DNA from: an uncultured cyanobacterium
Lineage (GTDB): Bacteria > Cyanobacteriota > Cyanobacteriia > PCC-6307 > Cyanobiaceae
Assembly (NCBI GenBank): GCA_903917565.1
Contig: CAIXBB010000005.1
Coordinates: 62,001 to 126,000, forward strand
DNA length: 64,000 bases
Direction: 5' to 3'
The notes beneath the pieces are model-generated. The model saw only the letters and a program-made list of their open reading frames with translations. It did no database searches and was not told the DNA's origin. Shown piece after piece: positions 1-8,996 of the stretch; position 1 is the stretch's first letter; every line of letters begins with the position of its first letter. A program made the position numbers and the translations under genes.

Positions 1-465
1 ATGCTCGCCAATGGCGGCCGGCTGGTGAGCCCCCACATCACCCGCGGCCTGCGTTCCGGGGATGCGCTGGCCAGCTCCACCCCAGCGTCGGGGGTGCAGT
101 TGCTCGATCCGCCGGTCACGCGAACGGTCCTCGACTGGATGGAAACGGTGGTGCAGAACGGCTCCGGCAAGGGGATGAAGATCCCCGGGTATCGGATCGC
201 CGGCAAGACGGGCACGGCCCAGAAGGCCCGCAACGGGGTGTACATCCCCGGTGCCAGGATCTGCAGCTTCGTGGCGATCCTGCCGGCGGACGATCCCGGC
301 TACGTGGTGCTGGTCGTGGTGGACGAACCCCAGGGCGGCAGTGCCTACGGCTCCACCGTGGCCCTGCCGGTGGCCCGCCAGATCGCCGAAGCCCTGCTGG
401 TGATCGAGAAGGTGCCCCCCAGCAAACCGATCGTCAAAGCAAACAGGGCCGCCACTCCTTCCTGA
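1..465 (+). CDS. ftsI: FtsI-type penicillin-binding protein (transpeptidase), C-terminal part only
   Basis: This is the C-terminal end of a class B penicillin-binding protein that cross-links peptidoglycan at the septum. The window opens inside the gene, so the first ATG is internal and the membrane anchor, dimerisation domain and catalytic SxxK and SxN motifs lie upstream. What is visible is the transpeptidase KTG box (GKTGTA, about residues 68-73 of the fragment), the strand FVAILPADDPGYVVLVVVDEP typical of the family, and a short basic tail. A transaldolase gene follows on the same strand. FtsI (PBP3) is preferred over the elongation-type PBP2, but the fragment alone cannot separate them. 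Confidence 0.85.
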   Translation: MLANGGRLVSPHITRGLRSGDALASSTPASGVQLLDPPVTRTVLDWMETVVQNGSGKGMKIPGYRIAGKTGTAQKARNGVYIPGARICSFVAILPADDPGYVVLVVVDEPQGGSAYGSTVALPVARQIAEALLVIEKVPPSKPIVKANRAATPS

Positions 466-577
466 ATCCGCCGCCTGAATCGGACCCTGTCCTCATTCCC
501 ACAACCCCGGTGCCTTCCCGTGGGCGGCCGTGGCTAGCGTCCTCACCAGAAGACATCGCGCCCGACACCGTTCCACG

Positions 578-1747
578 ATGGCCAACCTTCTCGAACAACT
601 GGCCGCCATGACCGTGGTCGTGGCCGACACCGGCGACATTGAGGCGATTCGCCAGTTCACGCCGCGGGATGCCACCACCAACCCGTCCCTGATCCTGGCC
701 GCAGCCCAGATTCCGGCTTATCAGGAGCTGATCGACCGCTCCCTGCGCGAATCCCGTGGGGTGATCGGCGGCGAGGCCCCGGCCGAGGAGGTGGTGCGGG
801 AGGCCCTCGACGAGATCAGCGTCACCTTCGGCAAGGAGATCCTCAAGATCGTCCCGGGCCGGGTCTCCACGGAGGTGGATGCTCGCCTCAGCTACGACAC
901 CGAGGCCACCATCACCAAGGCCCGCAAGCTGATCGGCCTCTACGCCCAGGCGGGGATCGGGACCGACCGGGTGCTGATCAAGATCGCCTCCACCTGGGAG
1001 GGCATCAAGGCGGCGGAGGTTCTCGAACGCGAAGGGATCCACTGCAACCTCACCCTGCTGTTCGGCTTCGCCCAGGCCGTGGCCTGCGCCGAGGCGGGCA
1101 TCACCCTGATCTCCCCCTTCGTGGGGCGCATCCTCGACTGGTACAAGAAATCCACGGGTCGCGAGAGTTACCCAGGGGCGGAGGATCCCGGTGTGCTCTC
1201 GGTCACACGGATCTTCAACTACTTCAAGACCCACGGCTATGGCACCGAGGTGATGGGGGCCAGCTTCCGCAACCTCGACGAGATCGTCGAGCTGGCAGGC
1301 TGCGACCTGCTGACCATCTCGCCGACCCTGATGGACCAGCTGCGTCAGAGCGAGGAGCATCTGGAACGGCGCCTTGATGCCGCCCATCCGGGCGCGAGCG
1401 AGGCCAGGATCCACCTCGACGAGGCCGCCTTCCGGACGATGATGGAGTCCGACCCCATGGCCAGCGAGAAGCTCGATGAGGGCATCCGCGGCTTCTCCAA
1501 AGCCATCGAAACCCTGGAAGGCCAGCTGGCCCACAGACTCGCGGTGATCGAGGGCGGGGCCGCCTTCACCCACGCAGTGCATGAGATCTTCCTGCTCAAC
1601 GACCTGGACGGTGACGGCTGCATCACCCGCGAGGAATGGCTCGGCAGCGATGCCGTCTTCGATGCCCTCGACACCGACAACGACGGTCGTCTGGCTCCGG
1701 AGGATGTGCGCGGCGGCCTGGGGGCTCCGCTGGCGATCAGCCGCTGA
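578..1747 (+). CDS. tal: Transaldolase with C-terminal EF-hand pair
   Basis: Transaldolase of the pentose phosphate pathway, moving a dihydroxyacetone unit between sugar phosphates. The protein is about 389 aa from the ATG at 578. An upstream GTG at 530 would add a basic leader unlike the family, so the start MANLLEQL is preferred. The N-terminal 320 residues are a normal transaldolase, with [10 protein letters not shown] near the start and the Schiff-base lysine in [11 protein letters not shown] (about K135). The last 50 or so residues carry two EF-hand loops, [13 protein letters not shown] (from about residue 342) and [13 protein letters not shown] (from about 365), with acidic residues at calcium-coordinating positions. 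Transaldolase-EF-hand fusions are known in picocyanobacteria. Calcium control of the enzyme is inference. Confidence 0.95.
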   Translation: MANLLEQLAAMTVVVADTGDIEAIRQFTPRDATTNPSLILAAAQIPAYQELIDRSLRESRGVIGGEAPAEEVVREALDEISVTFGKEILKIVPGRVSTEVDARLSYDTEATITKARKLIGLYAQAGIGTDRVLIKIASTWEGIKAAEVLEREGIHCNLTLLFGFAQAVACAEAGITLISPFVGRILDWYKKSTGRESYPGAEDPGVLSVTRIFNYFKTHGYGTEVMGASFRNLDEIVELAGCDLLTISPTLMDQLRQSEEHLERRLDAAHPGASEARIHLDEAAFRTMMESDPMASEKLDEGIRGFSKAIETLEGQLAHRLAVIEGGAAFTHAVHEIFLLNDLDGDGCITREEWLGSDAVFDALDTDNDGRLAPEDVRGGLGAPLAISR

Positions 1748-1823
1748 ACTTCAGAACTCCGGCCCATTTCTTGATCAGATGTTCACCTTGATGGGCAAAG
1801 ATGGGGCCCCTCCCCGTTGACGA

Positions 1824-2213
1824 ATGGCTCACACCGTCCATGCCCTCGACACCATGCGCGCCCTCGCCGACAAAGGTGAGGTGAGGGATATCGAGGCCGG
1901 ATCCGTCATCTTCCAGGCCGGTGACGCCGGCGACTGCATGTTCGGTCTGCTGGAGGGAACGGTGCGCCTCAGCTGGAACGGTGATGCGGGCCAGGAGGAC
2001 ATCCAGGCCGGTGACGTCTTCGGGGCTGGGGCCCTGGTCACAGCGGACCACCGCCGCTATGGCAATGCCACGGCGCTCACCCCCTGCAGGCTGCTGGTGA
2101 TGAACCGCGAGAAGTTCCTGTTCGCCGTCCAGGAGGCGCCCATGTTCGCCATTGAGCTGCTGGGCTCCGTCGACCAGCGCATGCGGGACCTCAAGGGGGT
2201 GACCCGCCCCTGA
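1824..2213 (+). CDS. Small cyclic-nucleotide-binding-domain protein (Crp/Fnr-like sensor half)
   Basis: A 129-aa protein made almost entirely of a cupin-like cNMP-binding domain: the series AGSVIFQAGDAGDCMFGLLEGTVRL, then GDVFGAGALV and a phosphate-cassette-like region YGNATALTPCRLLVM match the Crp/Fnr sensor fold. The canonical cassette arginine-serine pair of true cAMP receptors is not obvious, and there is no room for the usual C-terminal winged helix, so this is not a complete transcription factor. The partner, if any, must be another protein. It lies 76 bases after the transaldolase gene on the same strand. The family fold is reasonably sure; ligand and role are unknown. Confidence 0.75.
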   Translation: MAHTVHALDTMRALADKGEVRDIEAGSVIFQAGDAGDCMFGLLEGTVRLSWNGDAGQEDIQAGDVFGAGALVTADHRRYGNATALTPCRLLVMNREKFLFAVQEAPMFAIELLGSVDQRMRDLKGVTRP

Positions 2214-2245
2214 GGCTGTTCCGCCCTGGCTGCGGCCCTGGCCGC

Positions 2246-3385
2246 TCAGCCCCGCTGGAACAGCAGCCGCCGGATCACCCGCTGGGCGATCTCCCCGTAC
2301 CCCATCTCCCCGGAGAGGATCTGGGCGATGCGCTGGGGGGCGGTGGGCCGCTTGATGCCGAGCTGATAGCCCACCCGGGGCACCCGGTAGAACACCTGGG
2401 CGATGCGTTTGCCCCAGGCCATCGAATCGCCCCAGGCCTCGCGCATGCGCAGGCTGTAGTGCTCCAGGGCAGGGCCATCGCCATCCAGCCAGCGATCGAG
2501 GGCCGCGGCCGCTTCACAGCCGCTCAGCAGCGACGGGCGCAGGCCCTCGGCCAGGAAGGGATCACAGAGCGAGGCGGCGTCGCCGACCGCCACCAGGCCC
2601 TGGCCGTGCAGGGCATGGTGGCCGTTCCAGAGCCGCAGCTGGCCGTGGCGCCGGTCGCCTGCGGCCTCGGGCAGCCCCAGGCTGGGCAACAGGGCAGAGA
2701 GCACCGCCTCGCTGTCCGCCTCCTGCTGGCCAACGAAGGTGCCCACCCCGATGCTGTAGCCCCCCTGCCGGGGAAACACCCAGCAGAAGCCGTGGTGCAC
2801 CAGGCCGAACTCGAAGCGGGCCATGTCGGCTGGGTCGGGATCCGCCGTCACCTCCACCGAAACGGTGGCCGCGAAGCGGGGACGGGGCGGGCCCAGGCCG
2901 AGGGGCGCCGCGAAACGGGAGGCGGAACCATCGGCGATCACCACGCCCCTGGCCCGCAGCGGCCCCTCGCCCGGAACCGACACCTCCCAGAGGCCATCGG
3001 CGCAGCGCTCGATCCGCTCGGCCCTGCAGCCATGGCGCAGCTTGCAGCCCGCCTCGACGGCCTGCTCCGCCAGGAAGGCATCGAGCACGCTGCGGCGCAC
3101 GATCCAGAAGGGAGCCGCCCCCGGCAGCTCCGCCGTCACCGGATCCTGCAGACACCAGGTGAACCGCACGCGGCGAATCACCTGATCCACCGTGGGGGCG
3201 AGATCGAAGGGGAACCAGCGTTGCACCGACGCTGCCATGCCGCCGCCGCAGGGTTTGGAACGTCCCGGGGCCTGGGCCTCCAGCAGGATCACGCGGCGGC
3301 CACGGGCGGCCAGATGGAAGGCCGCCGCGCCGCCGGCCGCCCCGGCGCCCACGACGATCACATCGGCATCGGCGGTGCCGCTCAC
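2246..3385 (-). CDS. FAD-dependent oxidoreductase, geranylgeranyl-reductase family
   Basis: A 379-aa flavoprotein. The N-terminus has the Rossmann FAD site [18 protein letters not shown] followed by an acidic strand end (LLEAQ), then the CGGGM motif seen in geranylgeranyl reductases, and a second FAD-contacting segment [18 protein letters not shown] near residue 275. That arrangement is typical of the ChlP/geranylgeranyl reductase superfamily, which reduces isoprenoid double bonds with NADPH. It is shorter than the dedicated chlorophyll-synthesis enzyme ChlP (about 400-450 aa), so it is probably a paralogue of unknown substrate. Its ATG overlaps the frr stop by 4 bases (ATGA), so pyrH, frr and this gene probably form one transcript. 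Confidence 0.8.
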   Translation of the reverse strand: MSGTADADVIVVGAGAAGGAAAFHLAARGRRVILLEAQAPGRSKPCGGGMAASVQRWFPFDLAPTVDQVIRRVRFTWCLQDPVTAELPGAAPFWIVRRSVLDAFLAEQAVEAGCKLRHGCRAERIERCADGLWEVSVPGEGPLRARGVVIADGSASRFAAPLGLGPPRPRFAATVSVEVTADPDPADMARFEFGLVHHGFCWVFPRQGGYSIGVGTFVGQQEADSEAVLSALLPSLGLPEAAGDRRHGQLRLWNGHHALHGQGLVAVGDAASLCDPFLAEGLRPSLLSGCEAAAALDRWLDGDGPALEHYSLRMREAWGDSMAWGKRIAQVFYRVPRVGYQLGIKRPTAPQRIAQILSGEMGYGEIAQRVIRRLLFQRG

Positions 3386-3921
3386 ACCTTGAGGATGTCG
3401 GCTTCCTTCTCCGCCAACTTCTTCTCGAGCTCGGCGATGTAGCGATCGGTCAGCTTCTGGACCTTCTCCTGCTCGTCATGGCTCTGGTCCTCGGAAAGCT
3501 CACCGTCCTTCTCCAGCTTCTTGATCCGGTCGACGCCCTCGCGGCGGAGGTTGCGCAGACCCACCTTGCCCTCCTCGGCGTACTTGGCCGCGAGCTTGCA
3601 GAGCTCCTTGCGACGGTCCTCGGTGAGGGGCGGGATGTTGATGCGGATCAGGCGGCCGTCGTTGTTGGGGGTCAGGCCCAGATCACTCATGGCGATCGCC
3701 TTCTCGATCAGCGCCATGGAGCCCCGGTCGAAGGGCTGGATCTGGATCGTCTGGCCGTCGGGGGTGGAGATCGTCGCCAGTGACTTGAGGGGCGTATCGG
3801 CTCCGTAGTACTCGACGCTCAGCTTGTCGAGCAGGGAGGGGTTGGCCCGTCCGGTGCGGATGGTGTTGAAGGTGCGCTGGGTGGCTTCCACCGACTTGCG
3901 CATGCTGGCTTCGAGATCCAT
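3382..3921 (-). CDS. frr: Ribosome recycling factor
   Basis: Ribosome recycling factor, which with EF-G splits post-termination ribosomes. At 179 aa it is close to the family norm of about 185. The sequence begins [21 protein letters not shown] and contains the diagnostic [28 protein letters not shown] and the coiled-coil end [23 protein letters not shown]. It lies 26 bases downstream of pyrH on the same strand, a classic bacterial pairing, and its stop overlaps the start of the FAD oxidoreductase gene. No unusual features. Confidence 0.98.
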   Translation of the reverse strand: MDLEASMRKSVEATQRTFNTIRTGRANPSLLDKLSVEYYGADTPLKSLATISTPDGQTIQIQPFDRGSMALIEKAIAMSDLGLTPNNDGRLIRINIPPLTEDRRKELCKLAAKYAEEGKVGLRNLRREGVDRIKKLEKDGELSEDQSHDEQEKVQKLTDRYIAELEKKLAEKEADILKV

Positions 3922-3947
3922 GGCAGGTGAAGGGCAGGGGGGGAGGG

Positions 3948-4667
3948 TCAGCGGGGGGGCGCCGGCACGATGCGGGTGCCGATCGGTTCACCGGCGACCG
4001 CCCGGCCGATGTTGCCCGAGCCGAAAAGATCGAAGACCACGATCGGGATGGCGTTGTCCTTGCACAGGGCAATGGCGGTGCTGTCCATCACCTCCAGCTC
4101 GCCGCTGAGCACATCAAGGAAGGTGAGGGTCTCGTAGCGGACCGCGTCGGAGTGCTTGGCGGGGTCCTTGTCGTAGACGCCGTCCACCTTTGTGGCCTTG
4201 AAGATCACATCGGCATTGATCTCCGCGGCCCGCAGGGCGGCGGTGGTGTCGGTGGTGAAGAAGGGATTGCCGCAGCCGGCCCCGAAGATCACCACACGCC
4301 CCTTCTCCAGGTGACGGATGGCCCGGCGGCGGATGTAGGGCTCAGCCACCTCCTGCATGGAGATGGCGCTCTGGACACGGGTCGGCACACCGACCCGTTC
4401 GAGACCATCCTGCAGGGTGATGGCATTCATCACCGTGGCCAGCATGCCGACGTAGTCGGCCGTGGCCCGGTCCATCCCCGCTGCCGAACCTTTCAGGCCC
4501 CGGAAGATATTGCCGCCGCCCACGACGATCGCCAGCTGGGTGCCCCCGGCCACCACCTCGACCACATCCTTGGCGATCGACTGGACGATGGCGGGATCGA
4601 TCCCATACCCCTGGCCCCCCATCAGTGCTTCACCGCTGAGTTTGAGGAGAACGCGCCTGTAGGCCAT
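3948..4667 (-). CDS. pyrH: UMP kinase
   Basis: Uridylate kinase, phosphorylating UMP to UDP in pyrimidine nucleotide synthesis. The protein of 239 aa starts [18 protein letters not shown] at 4667; a longer reading from 4715 adds 16 residues unlike the family and was rejected. Amino-acid-kinase-family motifs are present: LKLSGEAL at the N-terminus, [10 protein letters not shown] around residue 60, [15 protein letters not shown] near 140 and the Asp-rich segment [13 protein letters not shown]. It leads the pyrH-frr-oxidoreductase cluster on the minus strand and is divergent from the small gene at 4768. Confidence 0.97.
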   Translation of the reverse strand: MAYRRVLLKLSGEALMGGQGYGIDPAIVQSIAKDVVEVVAGGTQLAIVVGGGNIFRGLKGSAAGMDRATADYVGMLATVMNAITLQDGLERVGVPTRVQSAISMQEVAEPYIRRRAIRHLEKGRVVIFGAGCGNPFFTTDTTAALRAAEINADVIFKATKVDGVYDKDPAKHSDAVRYETLTFLDVLSGELEVMDSTAIALCKDNAIPIVVFDLFGSGNIGRAVAGEPIGTRIVPAPPR

Positions 4668-4767
4668 CGACTCATTCGATCGGCCGAACAGTAGCAACCC
4701 TCCCCGCGGCACCACCAGTTGCCCGCAGCTCCGTCACCCGCTTCACTGCCCCAAAGGAGCACCCGCC

Positions 4768-4953
4768 ATGGCGATCGAGCAGCCCGGACCCCGCAGCAGC
4801 GATGTGATGGCCCGCCTGACGCTCTCGGCCATGGATCGGGCCAGCGGCAGCCCCGGTTTCTGGTGCGAGCCCGAGGTGCACCGCGCCCTGCTGGTCAGCG
4901 GGCTGTCGGTGCTGGTGTGCGGCCTCGCCCGACTGCGGGACGACCTGGGTTGA
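4768..4953 (+). CDS. Small hypothetical protein (61 aa)
   Basis: A 61-aa reading frame beginning MAIEQPGPRSSDVMARLTLS with a good Shine-Dalgarno sequence, AAAGGAG, 9 bases before the ATG. It has no transmembrane segment, but a moderately hydrophobic stretch (ALLVSGLSVLVCGLARL) sits near the C-terminus. It fills the space between the divergent pyrH and the convergent cobO. The ribosome site and lack of overlap with another gene argue that it is real. I recognise no family and assign no function. Confidence 0.6.
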   Translation: MAIEQPGPRSSDVMARLTLSAMDRASGSPGFWCEPEVHRALLVSGLSVLVCGLARLRDDLG

Positions 4954-4977
4954 TCCCGGTCGCTTCAGGGTTCGCCT

Positions 4978-5679
4978 TCAGTATTCGATGCCCGCCTGGG
5001 CCTTCACACCCTGCTCCCGGAACGGGTGGCGCACCGCCTTCATCTCCGTGACCAGATCGGCCCGCTCCAGCAGAGCCGCCGGGGCGCCGCGGCCGGTGAG
5101 GGCCACATGGGTGAGCGGCGGCCGCAGGGCGAGCCCTTCAAGCACCTGGTCAGGGTCGAGATAGCCCAGCTTGAGGGCCACGTTGATCTCGTCGAGCACC
5201 ACCAGCTTGCGGTCGGCGTCGGCGAGGTAGGCCCGGGAGCGCTCCCAGGCGCTCTGCACCAGCTGACGGTCCCGTTCCCGGTCCTGGGTCTCCCAGGTGA
5301 ACCCCTCGCCCAGGGCATGCCAGTGGAGCGCCTCGCCGAACCGTTCCAGGGCCCGGGCCTCCCCCGGCTGCCAGCCGCCCTTGATGAACTGCACCACCGC
5401 CACGTGCTCGCCATGGCCCAGGGTGCGCAGCACCAGGCCCAGGGCCGCCGTGGTCTTGCCCTTGCCCTCGCCGGTGAACACGAGCACCAGACCCTTCTCC
5501 AGATTCCGCTCCCCCACCCGCTGCTGCTGCACCTCCCTGCGGCGCTGCATGCGGCGCCGATAGGCCTCCTGGTCGACCTCGGGGGCCAGATCGCCTCCCG
5601 GGCCCAGCTCCTCGGCCTGGCGATCCAGGGCCAGGGCCCCATCTGGCGCAGCTGGGGTCGTGGAGGCGATCGCCGTCAT
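4978..5679 (-). CDS. cobO: Cob(I)yrinic acid a,c-diamide adenosyltransferase
   Basis: Corrinoid adenosyltransferase (CobO/BtuR type), which transfers the 5'-deoxyadenosyl group of ATP to the cobalt of cobyrinic acid diamide or cobalamin. The protein is 233 aa. The P-loop GEGKGKTTAALG is at about residues 70-81, followed by VVQFIKGGW and the acidic strand LVVLDEINVALKLGYL characteristic of the family. The end, RHPFREQGVKAQAGIEY, is also typical of BtuR/CobO proteins. An N-terminal extension of about 60 charged residues precedes the catalytic core. This fits pseudocobalamin synthesis in picocyanobacteria. The next gene upstream on the same strand is the integrase-like gene, 62 bases away. Confidence 0.95.
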   Translation of the reverse strand: MTAIASTTPAAPDGALALDRQAEELGPGGDLAPEVDQEAYRRRMQRRREVQQQRVGERNLEKGLVLVFTGEGKGKTTAALGLVLRTLGHGEHVAVVQFIKGGWQPGEARALERFGEALHWHALGEGFTWETQDRERDRQLVQSAWERSRAYLADADRKLVVLDEINVALKLGYLDPDQVLEGLALRPPLTHVALTGRGAPAALLERADLVTEMKAVRHPFREQGVKAQAGIEY

Positions 5680-5741
5680 CGGAAGCGGTGTTGGTTTGGG
5701 GCACTCTGGCGGAACCCCGACGCCCCGGGCGGCCCCGAGCC

Positions 5742-6917
5742 TCAGGAGGCCCGCAGGCGGGCCAGGGCGGTGTCGACCGCCTGCTGCTGATCGCGGCGCG
5801 TGATCCAGTGGTGGTAGGTGCGGGTGTGGATCGCCACGGAGTGGCCCATCATCCGGGCCGCGACCGTGTCGGGCAGGCCGATGTGGATCGTGCGCACGGC
5901 CCAGGCATGGCGCAGGTCGTAGGGGGTGATCGGCAGCCCGTAGCGGCGAAACTGCTCCGCCACCCGCCGGCCCACCTGCTGCAAGGTGGTGCGGCGCAGG
6001 TCGGTGCAGACCACCGGCAGCCCGACGCCGTGTTCAGCCAGGGTCTCGAGGCCGAACCGTTCCACCCAGTCGGGCTGGAACGGCCACACCTGGTGCTCGC
6101 CGGTCTTGCTGGTGGGCAGCACCCGCAGCACCCTGTCACCCCCCGGCACCAGGGCGGAGAGGTCGCAGAAGAACACCTCGTGGTTGCGCAGTCCGTACGT
6201 GGCCATCAGGCCGTAGGCCAGGCGCCAGCGGGGGTTGGGGATGGCCTGGACGAGCTCCAGGATGCGGGCATCGCTGGGCAGACCCCGGAACCGGGCCACA
6301 TGCAGGCCATAGCCGCCACTGCGCTCGCTCCAGTCGGCCGGGAGCGGCAGCGCCAGGTGGCGGGCGAGGGCCCCCAGGGCGATGCCGCACTGCTGGCGGC
6401 TGCGGCTGGCCAGGGGGTAAGTCTCCAGCACCCGCTCCAGCAGGGGAGCGTCAACAACCGCTGCGCCATGGGCAGCGGCGGCCACCGTCTCCAGACGCCG
6501 CAGGTAGGGCCGGTAGGCGCCGCTCCAGGTGCTGCGGCTGCCCGCGGGCCGGCGGCGGCGGCGGGGATCGGCGAAGAAAGCGGCCTCAAAACCGGCCAGC
6601 AGCGGCCCCGGTCCCAGCGCCTCAGGAGGTGTCTCCGTCGGGGGAGGGGGTGGGGAGGCCGGGGTGGCCGGACGACGGCGCCAGGGCTCCCAGCGGAAGG
6701 TGCCCTGCTCCACCGCCTGGCACACCCGGACGAGCTGGTCGAGGGCAGCGGCCACGCCGGTCGGGGTGGCCGGCAGCCCCAGGCTGATCCGCTGCACGGG
6801 CCGCGCCGCGGAGCCCTTCGGACAGGGCAAGGGGCCGCGCAAGCCCAGCCGATGCTGGCGGATCTCCAGTCGCAGGCCGGTGCCCGCGGCCGCCAGACGT
6901 CGGTTTTCCTGCCGCAC
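5742..6917 (-). CDS. Tyrosine-recombinase (phage-integrase family) protein
   Basis: A 391-aa site-specific recombinase-like protein. The N-terminus resembles integrase arm-binding domains ([19 protein letters not shown], then [13 protein letters not shown]). The catalytic half shows the first arginine in GLRNHE, the beta-hairpin lysine in LPTSKTGEH, the second arginine in YDLRHAW, MMGHS, and the nucleophile tyrosine in RTYHHW. The residue before DLR, usually histidine in the HxxR motif, is tyrosine. No tRNA, attachment repeat, excisionase or phage gene flanks it: cobO is downstream and hemH is divergent. Related picocyanobacteria carry an integrase-family gene in the same cobO-hemH setting, so a resident chromosomal recombinase is more likely than a fresh insertion. 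Target site unknown. Confidence 0.85.
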   Translation of the reverse strand: MRQENRRLAAAGTGLRLEIRQHRLGLRGPLPCPKGSAARPVQRISLGLPATPTGVAAALDQLVRVCQAVEQGTFRWEPWRRRPATPASPPPPPTETPPEALGPGPLLAGFEAAFFADPRRRRRPAGSRSTWSGAYRPYLRRLETVAAAAHGAAVVDAPLLERVLETYPLASRSRQQCGIALGALARHLALPLPADWSERSGGYGLHVARFRGLPSDARILELVQAIPNPRWRLAYGLMATYGLRNHEVFFCDLSALVPGGDRVLRVLPTSKTGEHQVWPFQPDWVERFGLETLAEHGVGLPVVCTDLRRTTLQQVGRRVAEQFRRYGLPITPYDLRHAWAVRTIHIGLPDTVAARMMGHSVAIHTRTYHHWITRRDQQQAVDTALARLRAS

Positions 6918-7129
6918 CAGAGCCGCCGGGTCGCCACAGGCTGCGGCACCGACCTCAAAACCGGGATCGGCTGGTGATGGCAGGGCGGCCGGAACGATGG
7001 CTCGGCAGGCGGGGACCTGAGCCGGAACCTACCCGTACCATCCCCAGGCCGCCAGGGTGCGGTTCGGTGCCCAGGCGGGCGCCCGCCGGTGGGGAGGCGG
7101 CGTTACGCTCAGCCTTTCTGATCGAAGGC

Positions 7130-8305
7130 ATGGCCAGGGTCGGCGTGCTGCTGCTGAACCTCGGCGGTCCGGAACGGATCGAGGATGTCGGGCCTTTCCT
7201 CTACAACCTGTTCTCCGACCCGGAGATCATCCGCCTGCCCACGCCGGCGTTGCAGAAGCCCCTGGCCTGGTTGATCAGCACCCTCCGCAGCGGCAAATCG
7301 AAGCAGGCCTACCGCTCGATCGGCGGCGGTTCCCCCCTGCGCCGCATCACCGAACAGCAGGCCAGGGAGCTGCAGAGCCACCTGCGCCAGGAGGGGGTCG
7401 ATGCCACCACCTACGTGGCGATGCGCTACTGGCATCCCTTCACCGAATCGGCCGTGGGCGACATCAAGGCCGACGGTGTGGAGGAGGTGGTGGTCCTGCC
7501 CCTCTACCCCCACTTCTCGATCAGCACCAGCGGCTCCAGTTTCCGCGAACTGCAGCGGTTGCGCCAGGCCGATCCGGCCTTCCGGCGGCTGCCGATCCGC
7601 TGCATCCGCAGCTGGTACGACCATCCGGGCTACATCAACGCCATGGCCGGGCTGATCGCCCGGGAGGTGCGCGCCTCCGGCACGCCGGAAGCGGCCCACA
7701 TCTTCTTCAGTGCCCACGGGGTGCCCAAGAGCTACGTGGAGGAGGCGGGCGATCCCTACCAGCAGGAGATCGAGGCCTGCGCCGCCCTGGTGATGCAGCG
7801 ACTCGAGCAGTTGCTGGGCCATCCCAATCCCTCCACCCTCGCCTATCAGAGCCGGGTGGGACCGGTGGAATGGCTCAAGCCCTACACCGAGGATGCCCTG
7901 CGCGAGCTGGGGGAGCAGGGCATCAAGGAGCTGGTGGTGGTGCCGATCAGCTTCGTCAGCGAACACATCGAGACCCTCGAGGAGATCGACATCGAGTACA
8001 GGGAGATCGCCACCGAAGCCGGCATCACCCACTTCCGCCGGGTGCCCGCCCTCGACACCGATCCCACCTTCATCGAGGGCCTTGCCGACCTGGTGCAAGA
8101 AGCCATGGCGGGCCCGGAGGTGAACCTCGACATGGCGGCCCAGCTGCCCAAGAAGGTGAAGCTCTACCCCCAGGACAAATGGGCCTGGGGCTGGAACAAC
8201 AGCTCCGAGGTGTGGAATGGTCGACTGGCGATGGTCGGATTTTCCGCTTTTCTGCTGGAATTGCTCACCGGTCAAGGCCCCCTTCATGCCCTCGGACTGC
8301 TCTGA
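7130..8305 (+). CDS. hemH: Ferrochelatase with C-terminal chlorophyll-binding-like domain
   Basis: Ferrochelatase inserts ferrous iron into protoporphyrin IX in the last step of haem synthesis. The start [20 protein letters not shown] at 7130 matches the family; an upstream in-frame start would add 52 unrelated residues. Catalytic landmarks are [13 protein letters not shown] and [19 protein letters not shown]. The protein is 391 aa because it carries the cyanobacterial/plastid extension: a linker and a single hydrophobic helix with the CAB motif, starting at about W362 with [10 protein letters not shown]. In other cyanobacteria this tail helps anchor the enzyme to membrane and link haem to chlorophyll supply. 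The M23 gene starts 20 bases before the hemH stop. Confidence 0.97.
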   Translation: MARVGVLLLNLGGPERIEDVGPFLYNLFSDPEIIRLPTPALQKPLAWLISTLRSGKSKQAYRSIGGGSPLRRITEQQARELQSHLRQEGVDATTYVAMRYWHPFTESAVGDIKADGVEEVVVLPLYPHFSISTSGSSFRELQRLRQADPAFRRLPIRCIRSWYDHPGYINAMAGLIAREVRASGTPEAAHIFFSAHGVPKSYVEEAGDPYQQEIEACAALVMQRLEQLLGHPNPSTLAYQSRVGPVEWLKPYTEDALRELGEQGIKELVVVPISFVSEHIETLEEIDIEYREIATEAGITHFRRVPALDTDPTFIEGLADLVQEAMAGPEVNLDMAAQLPKKVKLYPQDKWAWGWNNSSEVWNGRLAMVGFSAFLLELLTGQGPLHALGLL

Positions 8306-8900
8306 TCGCCCCAGGCGTCCCCGGTTGCGGGGCCGTTCGCTGCTGATCGCGGCGACCCTGGGCCTGAGCAGCCAGGGACTGCCCGCCGAAGCCCGCTACG
8401 CCAGCCTCTGGGGCCGGGGCGCGTTTCCGGTGGCGACGTTCGCGGGATACACGAGCGGTTTCGGCATGCGCTCCCATCCCCTGAGCGGCGACGTCAGACC
8501 CCATTACGGCATCGACATCGCCGCACCTATGGGGTCGCCGATCCACAGCTGGTGGACAGGAACGGTGAGCGAGGTGATCGTCGACGGCGGCTGCGGCAAC
8601 GGCCTGGTGATCCGTTCCGGCAGCTACGAGCACATCTACTGCCACCTCAGTGGCCAGGCCGGCAACGGGGTCTACCGCAGCGGCGGCATCCTGCTGCAGG
8701 TGGGCCAGAAGGTGGCCACCGGTCAGTTGATCGCCCACGTCGGCCTGACGGGCAGCACCACCGGCCCCCACCTGCACTGGGGCATGCGCTACCGGGGCGC
8801 CTGGATGGACCCGGCCAGAGTGTTGCGGGCCATGGCGGAGAGCCGCCGCCAGCCCAACCCAATCCCCCTCCAGAGACCTACCCTGGATGTCTTCCGCTGA
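8286..8900 (+). CDS. Secreted M23-family metallopeptidase
   Basis: A LytM/M23 peptidase-like protein of about 204 aa, predicted to act on peptidoglycan outside the cytoplasmic membrane. The ATG at 8286 lies inside the end of hemH; a basic stretch followed by a hydrophobic run ([19 protein letters not shown]) looks like a signal peptide. The zinc-site motifs are [11 protein letters not shown] (HxGxD) and GPHLHWGMR (HxH). There is no LysM or coiled-coil region, so it is a minimal single-domain enzyme. Both zinc motifs look intact, so it is probably active. The overlap with hemH suggests translational coupling. Confidence 0.9.
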   Translation: MPSDCSDRPRRPRLRGRSLLIAATLGLSSQGLPAEARYASLWGRGAFPVATFAGYTSGFGMRSHPLSGDVRPHYGIDIAAPMGSPIHSWWTGTVSEVIVDGGCGNGLVIRSGSYEHIYCHLSGQAGNGVYRSGGILLQVGQKVATGQLIAHVGLTGSTTGPHLHWGMRYRGAWMDPARVLRAMAESRRQPNPIPLQRPTLDVFR

Positions 8901-8996
8901 TGGTGTCCAGACCGTTGCCCGGAACCATGCCCTTCGGGTGCTCCGGTCTTCCATCCTGACGACCGCTTTCCCCTTCGCCAGTCCCCAGCCGCAGCC

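Noticed and set aside
5680-7129. Integrative element at the integrase gene
   Set aside because: No tRNA, attachment repeats or phage genes are next to it, and base use resembles the neighbours.
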